Source: CAZKXU01 sp964556665 (GTDB lineage: Bacteria > Bdellovibrionota_C > UBA2361 > CAZKXU01). From it: 13,582 bases of DNA. Shown here piece by piece: positions 1 to 6,783 of the stretch. Location of the stretch: the NCBI GenBank assembly GCA_964556665.1, contig CAZKXU010000092.1, forward strand, positions 1 to 13,582, written 5' to 3'. Position 1 is the stretch's first letter, and the number at the start of each line of letters is the position of its first letter. Below the pieces are notes generated by a model. The model saw only the letters and a program-made list of their open reading frames with translations, had not been told where the DNA came from and made no database searches. The position numbers and the translations under genes are program-made.

Positions 1-59
1 GGGCAACGCTGCGCGCTATACGTGAAAAAACTTATTTGGCGAAGCACTAGTAGTATTAT

Positions 60-107
60 AGCACCTAAACTTGGAGTGAGGGGTGAATATGACTAGGATT
101 AGGTGCT
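60..107. repeat. Inverted repeat, 9-bp arms
   Basis: AGCACCTAA at 60-68 is matched by its exact reverse complement TTAGGTGCT at 99-107, with about 30 bases between. The flanks also share a direct TAGTATT (51-57 and 112-118). The Shine-Dalgarno-like GAGGGG and an ATG at 89 lie inside the loop. Function is unknown. With arms this short it could be chance. Confidence 0.4.
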
Positions 108-123
108 GTGGTAGTATTCTCAT

Positions 124-273
124 ATGTCAGGATCCATATCTGCTTTGCAAAGATATTCAGCCTCGCAGGTTCATGCTGATTATCAATCGATGAGTGTGCC
201 TGCTCGAAGGCATTTTGTTAGTTCGGTAACACGAATTGTTACCCCTAATCACATGGATATTTACGATATGTAG
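124..273 (+). other. Short open frame, possible N-terminal part of a frameshifted gene
   Basis: An ATG at 124 opens 49 codons ending in TAG at 271-273. The product is Ser/Arg/His-rich and matches nothing I know. The frame used by the next open stretch (stop-free from 249, first usual start TTG at 333) overlaps its end in a different register. A single-base slip near 250-275 would join the two into one protein of about 175 residues. No convincing ribosome binding site precedes 124. It may be the broken start of the gene at 333-656 or simply non-coding. Confidence 0.2.
218..248. repeat. Palindromic hairpin site
   Basis: GGTAACA at 225-231 and TGTTACC at 237-243 form a perfect 7-bp stem around a 5-base loop. 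Outside it TTAG (218-221) and CTAA (245-248) can extend the pairing across a small asymmetric loop. There is no T-run on either side, so it does not read as an intrinsic terminator. It could be an operator or a structured leader upstream of the next frame. Confidence 0.4.
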
Positions 274-332
274 ATAGGTCATGCTTAGTACGTGCCGCAC
301 TGCTAGCTAGTGCAAAAAACCTGAATTGGACT

Positions 333-656
333 TTGCGAGATGCAAACCTAGAATTTGCTAAATTGACCGGTCGTATTATTCCCGACTCAGAGTATCGTTC
401 CCAGTTGAAAAAAGCATACTCTAGCCAGAATAACCCAGTACGAGAAATTTTCTCTACTAGAGAACTGATCCTTGTTGCACTTTTGGTCGCTGATTCAAAA
501 AATATTCGATCTGAGGGAATACATAAGGGACAACCTAATTGGGATACCGTTACCACAAAACTAAACCTCTGGCGCAAGGAGCATGGCATCAGCCGTATGC
601 TTAAACCTCATAATGTTATGCAGTTTTATCATAGCAACGTTACTGCGCGTAGCTGA
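333..656 (+). CDS. Hypothetical protein, possibly a fragment
   Basis: I do not recognise this protein of 107 residues. The frame is stop-free from 249, but TTG at 333 is the only usual start codon, and it has no good ribosome binding site. That suggests the true start lies elsewhere or that the gene is broken. The predicted protein is basic and soluble, with no signal peptide or membrane helix. It has a hydrophobic helix-like stretch at about residues 44-53 (ELILVALLVA) and a conserved-looking C-terminal part with W, R and H residues (LWRKEHGISRM at about 80-90). The plus-strand reading looks more protein-like than the overlapping antisense frame (245-589), whose product is rich in Ser and Phe. 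It ends 64 bases before the aminotransferase gene, which appears to have its own promoter. Treat as hypothetical. Confidence 0.35.
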   Translation: MRDANLEFAKLTGRIIPDSEYRSQLKKAYSSQNNPVREIFSTRELILVALLVADSKNIRSEGIHKGQPNWDTVTTKLNLWRKEHGISRMLKPHNVMQFYHSNVTARS

Positions 657-676
657 GCCGTTCGCTGATACTGCTG

Positions 677-682
677 TATAAT
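677..682 (+). promoter_or_regulatory. Candidate -10 box of the aminotransferase operon
   Basis: A perfect TATAAT lies 38 bases before the TTG start at 720, in the gap after the preceding frame. No good TTGACA-like -35 is seen 16-18 bases upstream (the bases there read about TGAGCC), so this would be a -10-dominated promoter. Transcription would start near 689-690, leaving a leader of about 30 bases. Confidence 0.4.
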
Positions 683-719
683 CAATCTGTAAAAACAAGC
701 TGGCGCGGGGCTGAAACCA

Positions 720-2741
720 TTGACAGAGACTTACAAATTTCTTTATAGCGGAGAAAATATTCAGGTTTTTTCGGCATCTTCTGCTCTATTCCCCAGCCAT
801 CCACTTTCAGTACATAATGCGTGTATGGCTATCGACCGTACTGATAATGACTTAATTGCCCTATCGCCTATCAAGGAGATGGAGCTTGCAGCAGCGAAGA
901 TCCCAGGAGCAATATCACTTGCGCAGGGAATACCAAGTTTTAAAACCCCACAGGTTATAAAAGATTTCGTAATAGAAAAGATCAACTCCGGACTTTGTGA
1001 TAAATATTCACTAACGATCGGACTTCAAGAGCTGCGTGAAGAGTTAAGTCTCGCCCTGGAAAAAGAGGGCTTCAGATACGATCCGGATACGGAGATTCTA
1101 TGTACCGCTGGCTCTTTGGAGGCTATAAGCGCAACGCTTATGGCATGTACTAACCCAGGCGATGAAGTCATTCTAGTCTCCCCCTCTTATGCCGCCTACC
1201 GTAGTGCTATCCAGCTGGCTGGCTGCACTCCTCGCTATGCCGAGCTCGACGAGGATAATAATTTTGATTTTAAAGTTGAAACAATCGAGCGCGCAATAAC
1301 TAAGAAAACAAAGGTGATTCTATATCCAACACCGAATAACCCCACCGGTACATTATTCTCAGAGGCTAAAACTAGACAGGTCGTAGAGCTTGCACTGCGA
1401 AACAGGCTTACCATCCTGACCGATGAAGTATACAAAGACTTCTATTACAGTGATGATAAACATTTCTCCCCCGCTGCAATTCCTGAGGCGCGTGATTCTT
1501 TGATCCGCGTACTTTCTTTTTCAAAAGCCTATGCCATGACCGGTTGGCGCATTGGATCATTGCACGGACCAGCTAAGATCGTTAAACGAATCGTAAAATA
1601 CCATGATCCTATGGTGAGTTGTGCTCCGGTTGTGTCGCAGTATGCAGGTATCGCTGCACTACGTTACGGAGAGCAGTTTCTAGCAGAATTTAGAGCTGAA
1701 TTTAAACGTCGGCGTGATTTTACCGTGAGTTACCTTGACACACTCAGCCATGTGCTTGATTACCAGCTACCTAAGGCAACCTACTTCGTCTTCCCTCGCA
1801 TTAAGGACAGCGTGCCATATGCACACGATAGTAAGAAGTTCTGCTATGACGTCCTTGAAAAAGCAGAGCTAGCACTTGTGCCAGGAATTGCCTTTGGCCC
1901 ATCCGGGGAGCAGCATTTTAGACTCTCTTTCGGAAAAGAGCTCTCTGAGATCGAAGCAGGCTTAGGCCGGCTTACAGATTATTTCTCCTTACGTACAAGA
2001 CGATCCAGCCCAGTAGGTGTTACAAAGTTTCCCACTCAACCTAAAACTCCGCCTCTTACCAGACAGCTTGCCCAAAAATTACTTGGCATCTGCGCACGGT
2101 ATTACCTGCAACGTAATCAGCCAACTATCATAGGCATCGCAGGCATTAAAGGAAAAACTGTTTTTAAGCGACAGGTCGAGGACCTGCTGAAAAAGCAATT
2201 TAAGGTACGTTCAAATATTCTGTCATATAACACTGCGCTTGGCCTACCATTGTCCGTGTTAAGCATTCGGCCGCCACGTACCTGGACCGACAAACTGCTC
2301 TTGCCGTTTCAGATGATACGACAGTCACTGAGAGCAAACTCCGAGCGTATTTTAATATTAGAATATGGCATCAGCTCCTTAGATGATGCACGTGCCCTAC
2401 TTCAGATCGCTAAACCGAATTGGCTAATCGTTACTGACTTAACTATGGTTGATCCAAACCTGGATCGAGCCGATCTTTTTGAAGGAATTAAACTTCTCTG
2501 TGGCGCAGTCGGTTCAAATTTAGTTATCTGGCCACGTGAAAGCGGCTTAGAAGGCCTCGACCCAGCTCTTGCCTTTGAATCTACAGGCCTCACAAATGGC
2601 ACTCTAAAAAGCAACAGAAACAGTTACCAGATAACGAAGGAGCTGATAGGACAAAGCGCACAACAGGCGGAACTTGCTGCGGTAATATTGGGAGAGCAGT
2701 TAGGAATATCAAGGTATAATATTGAGGAACATTTGAGATGA
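720..2741 (+). CDS. Fold-type I aminotransferase fused to a Mur-ligase-like ATPase core
   Basis: Residues ~45-430 form a complete class I/II PLP-dependent aminotransferase of the aspartate/aromatic type. PNNPTG sits at 205-210 (N207 near the cofactor), and D235 and Y238 in TDEVYKDF contact the PLP ring. The Schiff-base lysine is K269 in SFSKAYAMTGWRIG, and R401 in FRLSFGK binds the substrate carboxylate. After a linker rich in Pro and Thr, residues ~455-673 resemble the central domain of MurF-type ligases: a Walker-A-like GIKGKT (475-480), NTALGLPLSVL at 504-514, a conserved Glu in LEYGISS (E548), and a final helix like the end of a Mur core. The MurF N-terminal and C-terminal domains are absent, and the usual carbamylated lysine position seems to be C594, so ligase activity is doubtful. 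TTG 720 has a weak GCGGGG upstream; ATG 825 is an alternative start without an SD. The stop overlaps the next start (ATGA). Amino-acid specificity is unknown. Confidence 0.85.
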   Translation: MTETYKFLYSGENIQVFSASSALFPSHPLSVHNACMAIDRTDNDLIALSPIKEMELAAAKIPGAISLAQGIPSFKTPQVIKDFVIEKINSGLCDKYSLTIGLQELREELSLALEKEGFRYDPDTEILCTAGSLEAISATLMACTNPGDEVILVSPSYAAYRSAIQLAGCTPRYAELDEDNNFDFKVETIERAITKKTKVILYPTPNNPTGTLFSEAKTRQVVELALRNRLTILTDEVYKDFYYSDDKHFSPAAIPEARDSLIRVLSFSKAYAMTGWRIGSLHGPAKIVKRIVKYHDPMVSCAPVVSQYAGIAALRYGEQFLAEFRAEFKRRRDFTVSYLDTLSHVLDYQLPKATYFVFPRIKDSVPYAHDSKKFCYDVLEKAELALVPGIAFGPSGEQHFRLSFGKELSEIEAGLGRLTDYFSLRTRRSSPVGVTKFPTQPKTPPLTRQLAQKLLGICARYYLQRNQPTIIGIAGIKGKTVFKRQVEDLLKKQFKVRSNILSYNTALGLPLSVLSIRPPRTWTDKLLLPFQMIRQSLRANSERILILEYGISSLDDARALLQIAKPNWLIVTDLTMVDPNLDRADLFEGIKLLCGAVGSNLVIWPRESGLEGLDPALAFESTGLTNGTLKSNRNSYQITKELIGQSAQQAELAAVILGEQLGISRYNIEEHLR

Positions 2742-4555
2742 ATATTTTAGCTCGAACAAGTGTACAAATTAGAGACTACAGATATCAACCAACAGGTCAG
2801 CTCTATCTAGCCTCAATCTTACTTTTCTTGTTCTTTATTAACAGCGTAAGTGCGGATAGTAAGCCCGCCTGGGTGGGTTGGGACGAGGCACTATTCAATC
2901 GTGCTAAAGCCGATAAAAAACTAGTACTCTTAGACCTTGAGGCGATCTGGTGTCATTGGTGTCATGTCATGGAGCAACAAACCTATGCAAACAAGGAGGT
3001 CTCATCCTTACTTAGCTCTAATTTTATTACCGTACGAGTAGATAAAGACTCCAGGCCTGATCTAGCAGCTGCTTACGGTGAATACGGTTGGCCTGCTACG
3101 ATTATTTTCAATGCTGAGGGAGCTGCAATTCGAAAGCTATCAGGATATATTGAGGCACAGGAATTTACTAAAATTCTAAAAGATTCCATTCAGAACCCTA
3201 AAGCTGCCTCAACTACCGAGATAACGTTTTCTAATGTCACAGATCTTCCTTCGTCCATAAAAGACGAGCTTACAATAAGAAATACAACCTCTTTCGATCG
3301 TGACCTGGGTGGATTGAGGACCAAACATAAATACCTAGAGGAGGGCTCAGTAGAATTCCAGATGCTTGGGGCCTCTCTTGGCGAGCCGAGCAATACCTCC
3401 ATGGCGCAACGCACATTGCATGCCAACCTAGCCCTGATCGATCCTGTCTGGGGTGGTGTATACCAGTACTCAACAGGAAGAGTCTGGACAAATCCACATT
3501 TTGAAAAAATAGCATCAACCCAGGCTAGGAATATGCGGCTCTATGCTAAAGCCTATTCCTTATTTAAATACGAGAAAGAGAAGCTTCTACAAGCTGCGCA
3601 GAATGTAGAGCGGTATGTTAGAGGATTTATGCTAAGTCCAGAAGGTGCTTTTTACACCAGCCAGGATGCCGACCTGGTGAAGGGTAGGCATAGTGACTCA
3701 TATTTTAAACTCGACGATAAAGGAAGACGCGCTTTAGGAATTCCCTCTATCGACAAAAATATTTATGCTCGTGAGAACGGCTGGTTAATATATGCCTATG
3801 CTGAGCTTTATGCAGCTACTGCAGATCTTAAATACTTGGAAACTGCCAAGCAGGCTGCGAATTGGATCATCGCAAATCGCTCGCTTAGTAATGGAGGCTT
3901 TAAGCATAGCGCGCACGACAATACTCCGTATCTAAGTGACACGCTATATATGGGAGTGGCTTTTTTAAGCCTTTATACCGTTACGTCCGATCGCGTATGG
4001 CTATCACGAGCAGAGGCGGCGTTAAGTTTCATCGTAGCTAATTTTATCGGAGATAAAACACAGCCCGGCTTTTTATCAATGCGCCCTGCAACGTCTAGTA
4101 TCCTTAAACCGACTCTCATTCTTGACGACAACCTATGGACGATGCGTCTAGCGATCTCTCTCTTCCACTACACCGGCAAAGCGCAGTACCGTGAATTAGC
4201 AAGACTTCCGCTCCCGTTCATATCAACAAAGGAGGTGGCCTTAAAAAATATCACGGAAGCAGGGATACTGATCGCCGATTACATGCTCAATAATGAGCCT
4301 ACACACATTACAATAGTCGGCCCTAAGGATAATGAAGCGGCTAAGCAACTTTTTCTAAGTGCCGTAAAATATCCGGCGATTTATCAACGTGTGGAGTGGT
4401 GGGATAAAAAGGAGGGCCCTATGCCTAACCCTGATGTTCAGTACCCTGAACTTAGTAAACCTGCAGCCTTCGTATGCACAAATAAGCGCTGCTCACTCCC
4501 GATTTTTAAGCCTGAGGATATTGGAAAAACCGCAGATAAGTTTGCACGGGGCTAG
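2738..4555 (+). CDS. Exported YyaL/DUF255-family thioredoxin-fold protein
   Basis: The N-terminal thioredoxin-like domain (about 45-150) carries the family hallmark WCHWCHVME, with the CxxC pair C72/C75, and GWPATIIF with the expected cis-proline P119. The remainder fits the alpha/alpha-barrel part of the YyaL/SPATA20 (DUF255) family, related to N-acylglucosamine 2-epimerases. The Cys pair near the end (VCTNKRC) is also typical. At 605 residues it is a little shorter than common relatives of about 680. Unlike many relatives it has a hydrophobic segment (22-36) ending in VSA before D40, which reads as a signal peptide or anchor, so the CxxC would act in the periplasm. The start overlaps the previous stop as ATGA, with GAGGA about 9 bases upstream inside that gene, so translation is probably coupled. 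The substrate is unknown; a redox or sugar-related role is inferred from the fold only. Confidence 0.85.
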   Translation: MNILARTSVQIRDYRYQPTGQLYLASILLFLFFINSVSADSKPAWVGWDEALFNRAKADKKLVLLDLEAIWCHWCHVMEQQTYANKEVSSLLSSNFITVRVDKDSRPDLAAAYGEYGWPATIIFNAEGAAIRKLSGYIEAQEFTKILKDSIQNPKAASTTEITFSNVTDLPSSIKDELTIRNTTSFDRDLGGLRTKHKYLEEGSVEFQMLGASLGEPSNTSMAQRTLHANLALIDPVWGGVYQYSTGRVWTNPHFEKIASTQARNMRLYAKAYSLFKYEKEKLLQAAQNVERYVRGFMLSPEGAFYTSQDADLVKGRHSDSYFKLDDKGRRALGIPSIDKNIYARENGWLIYAYAELYAATADLKYLETAKQAANWIIANRSLSNGGFKHSAHDNTPYLSDTLYMGVAFLSLYTVTSDRVWLSRAEAALSFIVANFIGDKTQPGFLSMRPATSSILKPTLILDDNLWTMRLAISLFHYTGKAQYRELARLPLPFISTKEVALKNITEAGILIADYMLNNEPTHITIVGPKDNEAAKQLFLSAVKYPAIYQRVEWWDKKEGPMPNPDVQYPELSKPAAFVCTNKRCSLPIFKPEDIGKTADKFARG

Positions 4556-4595
4556 CCTGCACTTCTCATTATATTGAAGTAAGACTCTAATAACT

Positions 4596-5141
4596 CTACT
4601 GTCTCTCGCCAGTAAGATTAAGAGTGAGAACATTAATTGCAGAACTTGCAGCTTTACTAGTAAATTTGCCTAAATTAAGACGGAAAGAGGTTGTTCCAGA
4701 CTTCCACTCGATACTGCTAGACCTAAATATATTCTTAAAGGATGAGCTTTTTACTATATTTCCTTTAGCATCAAATTTTAACAAAGCCCTATTCTTCCCT
4801 GGGCCACCGAGTACAAGGACCGGAACGTTGTTTTCGCCGTTTACTAAACCTACGCCATCAACGTACCCTCTAACACCCCAGACGCGCTTGCCTACCCTGA
4901 AGAAGAAAACAGTTACTGTTTCTGTAGATGTGCCTAGTTCAACTACAAAGCTTGCTGATGAAGCTGCTGCAATTGATGACCATGATCCCTGTATATTCGT
5001 ACCTTCAGGCAAAACTGGAGTGCGTGCATCCAGATTACCAGTAGCCCTGATAACGAGCTGCTCTGTATCCGCAAGGATCGGCGAAATGGAGATGAATAGA
5101 TTTAAAAGCACAAATAATGGTAGAAAGAAAAATCTGTTCAT
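4596..5141 (-). CDS. Secreted protein resembling the FlaE (D2) domain of flagellar hook protein FlgE
   Basis: A clear Sec signal peptide (residues 1-24, ending ILA before DT) precedes about 157 residues rich in Ser, Val and Gly that look all-beta. The order of motifs recalls the FlaE domain of FlgE. GNLDARTPV (35-43) matches the 'NLDa..pv' entry. SFVVELGTSTETVTVFFFR (64-82) matches 'S..vyDslGn.htltvyF'. VWGVRGYVDG (87-96) matches 'W.v..yvDG'. LLKFDAKGNIV (120-130) matches 'L.FDanGnl', and a SFRLNLGKFTSKAASSAIN stretch (152-170) matches the end. The heptad-repeat termini (D0) needed for hook assembly are absent, and hook proteins normally leave by the flagellar type III route, not Sec. The match is by eye. 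It starts five bases after the flavoprotein gene stops, with GGAGAG 9 bases before ATG, so the two are probably one operon. The role is unknown; an independent beta-domain adhesin or matrix part is possible. Confidence 0.6.
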   Translation of the reverse strand: MNRFFFLPLFVLLNLFISISPILADTEQLVIRATGNLDARTPVLPEGTNIQGSWSSIAAASSASFVVELGTSTETVTVFFFRVGKRVWGVRGYVDGVGLVNGENNVPVLVLGGPGKNRALLKFDAKGNIVKSSSFKNIFRSSSIEWKSGTTSFRLNLGKFTSKAASSAINVLTLNLTGERQ

Positions 5142-5146
5142 ATAAA

Positions 5147-6574
5147 TTACTCTCCGGTTAGGTATTTAACGACTTCACTAGCATGATAGGACCCTTTCTG
5201 TGCAAAAGGCATCGTTCCTAACTCCTCAAGCTGATCTCCGCTAGTTACAAGCGGAGGCTCATTTTCACCACGATCACGGAGCTGGCCAATTCCGATTGTG
5301 GCAAATAAGGCGTTACATAGGCAATGACGCCCTTCTGTATCTGCTATATCTCCACCCTTCTTAACAAAGTCATCCTGTGGCTCACTGGCACAGCGGAAGC
5401 CAACACCACCTGCATCTTTCTTGAACGAAGATCTAAGATAGCCAAGATCGCAGATTCGGCCACGCTTCGCATATGAACCTGAGTCGGTCATCGTACCTGA
5501 AACTGTTGCTGTTTTAAATGGGAACCCGGTCGGTGACGCTCTAAAATCAGTATTAACCTTGACCTTGCCCTCCTTAGCCTCTGCAATAACATGGTGCTTA
5601 AGCTTTAATTCAATACCTGATTCTTCGGAGAATGCAAATAAAGTTCCGACCTGAATTCCAACTGCACCAAGCTTTTTCGCCTCTATTAATCCCTCCGGGC
5701 GCGCACGATCACCTGCTATCCAATACGGCCTTCCAATCTCGGTCATCTTCTGAAAATCACACTCATCACGCGGGCCGTACTCCGGTATGCCTTGAGCATT
5801 AGTTCCACGAGGCGGGGCGTTATGGCCTCCTGCTTTCGGCCCTTCCACTACAAAACCATCCACATCCCCTTCTACCTTTTTTACAAACATAGCTGCTAAT
5901 GTATGGGTAGAAATAATAGGAAGAAATTTTGGTTTTATAAGATCAACACGTTGATGCGGGAAATAAGCCCGAGGATCAAATTCAAAGAACTCAGCTTCCT
6001 CTGATTTAGAATCGATCATATCAAGTTTAAGCGCCGCTTTTTCATTTCTATGAAGCTTATTAATAGCTCCGGGAATCTCTCGTGGAATGCCTGCCCCCAT
6101 AAGAATGAAATCGACACCGGCCAACATGCCACCATAGATAGCGGAAAGGTTTGGCATCTGAATCTTAGTCAGCAGATTAATTCCAACTAATCCAGAATGT
6201 CCATGTTTAGCAAGAAAGACTTCGACAAATGATGCTAAGACATTTAGCCTTTCACGGAAAAGGTTTCCCACCCTCTGATATAGTGGGACGAGTTTATACT
6301 GCTGCCCTGGCTCACGGCCATTTGGCAGGAAATATTTCTTTAAGACCTCTGCTACGATTTCTGGAAATGGGAAATGCTGCATTGCATAACGCATCTGCCC
6401 GTCTGGATCGCCGTCCTGTAGACGACGTACAAGAACGGTATCAATACAGGTACCGGATACAACTCCTAGCTGCCCTGTCATTGACACCGCCCGCGCCAAC
6501 TTCCAATTTGAAACCCCTACTCCCATTCCACCCTGAATTATACTGGGTAGCGCGGTAAATTTATGCTGAGTCAA
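5147..6574 (-). CDS. Long-form nitronate monooxygenase / NAD(P)H-dependent flavin oxidoreductase
   Basis: This 475-residue protein is an FMN-binding TIM barrel of the 2-nitropropane dioxygenase family. It shows the N-terminal IIQGGMGVGVS (12-22), the GPKAGGHN loop (245-252) with the likely catalytic H251, and the phosphate-binding GIQVGTLFAFSEES (306-319). It belongs to the long version with a Cys-containing tail: C375 in RICDLGYLR, C395 in FRCASEP, and C418/C420 in RHCLCNALFATIGIGQ, which might bind metal. Proteins of this type are usually named nitronate monooxygenase, but the substrate of the long form is not established. PfaD enoyl reductases are distant relatives, and no polyunsaturated fatty acid synthase is nearby. 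The start is TTG, supported by AGGAGAG five bases upstream and no better ATG. The secreted FlaE-like gene follows after five bases. Confidence 0.85.
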   Translation of the reverse strand: MTQHKFTALPSIIQGGMGVGVSNWKLARAVSMTGQLGVVSGTCIDTVLVRRLQDGDPDGQMRYAMQHFPFPEIVAEVLKKYFLPNGREPGQQYKLVPLYQRVGNLFRERLNVLASFVEVFLAKHGHSGLVGINLLTKIQMPNLSAIYGGMLAGVDFILMGAGIPREIPGAINKLHRNEKAALKLDMIDSKSEEAEFFEFDPRAYFPHQRVDLIKPKFLPIISTHTLAAMFVKKVEGDVDGFVVEGPKAGGHNAPPRGTNAQGIPEYGPRDECDFQKMTEIGRPYWIAGDRARPEGLIEAKKLGAVGIQVGTLFAFSEESGIELKLKHHVIAEAKEGKVKVNTDFRASPTGFPFKTATVSGTMTDSGSYAKRGRICDLGYLRSSFKKDAGGVGFRCASEPQDDFVKKGGDIADTEGRHCLCNALFATIGIGQLRDRGENEPPLVTSGDQLEELGTMPFAQKGSYHASEVVKYLTGE

Positions 6575-6783
6575 AAATACTCTCCTAACTTCAAATGATT
6601 AGTTAGCTTATCAAATTTATAGAGATTAAGCACCCCCCTATACTGATAAAACCATTGTAATGCCATGGCAGCTGCTAAAAATGATAAATCTGCCTCTTTT
6701 ATAAGAAAAGCGCACATGATTTACTGTAAATTCATCGATTTTACTATTTTTTTATAAGGGCATTTACGCTTAAACACATTAAG
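6567..6783. promoter_or_regulatory. Divergent intergenic region
   Basis: This gap of about 210 bases separates the flavoprotein gene (minus) from the UPF0104-type gene (plus) and must hold promoters for both. On the minus strand GGAGAG is the ribosome binding site of the flavoprotein gene. On the plus strand AAGGG (6756-6760) is the only Shine-Dalgarno-like run before the membrane protein. Several AT-rich -10-like hexamers (for example TATACT near 6640) exist, but none has a convincing -35 partner, so no promoter is assigned. Confidence 0.3.

Larger units (their letters stand above)
1..332. other. Region without a confident gene
   Basis: No recognisable gene or RNA is visible here. The left edge is open for about 30 codons in frame 1 and could be the tail of an unknown gene ending at 96, but nothing in it is recognisable. 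A possible start at 89 (ATG) has a good Shine-Dalgarno-like GAGGGG just upstream, yet gives only 34 codons. Another frame, 124-273, gives 49 codons (see its own entry). Two palindromic structures lie at 60-107 and 218-248. The mix of short frames and palindromes fits either a regulatory or intergenic stretch or decayed coding sequence. Confidence 0.5.

Noticed and set aside
94..104. TAGGATTAGGT shared with the minus strand near 13460
   Set aside because: An 11-base match between two places is expected many times by chance in a window of this size; not evidence of flanking repeats.
245..589. Minus-strand open frame of 114 codons
   Set aside because: Product is Ser/Phe-rich and unlike a protein domain; it lies antisense to a more protein-like plus frame and has no ribosome binding site that I can see.
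4556..4595. Bidirectional terminator between the converging genes
   Set aside because: Only ACTTC/GAAGT arms with a 9-base AT loop and no T-run.
4624..5145. Plus-strand open frame of 173 codons
   Set aside because: It is antisense to the secreted FlaE-like gene, which has a signal peptide, an SD and operon spacing; the plus product is low in structure and Pro/Thr-rich.
5147..6574. PfaD enoyl reductase of a polyunsaturated fatty acid synthase
   Set aside because: Family-related, but motifs fit the stand-alone nitronate monooxygenase long form better and no pfa genes lie nearby.
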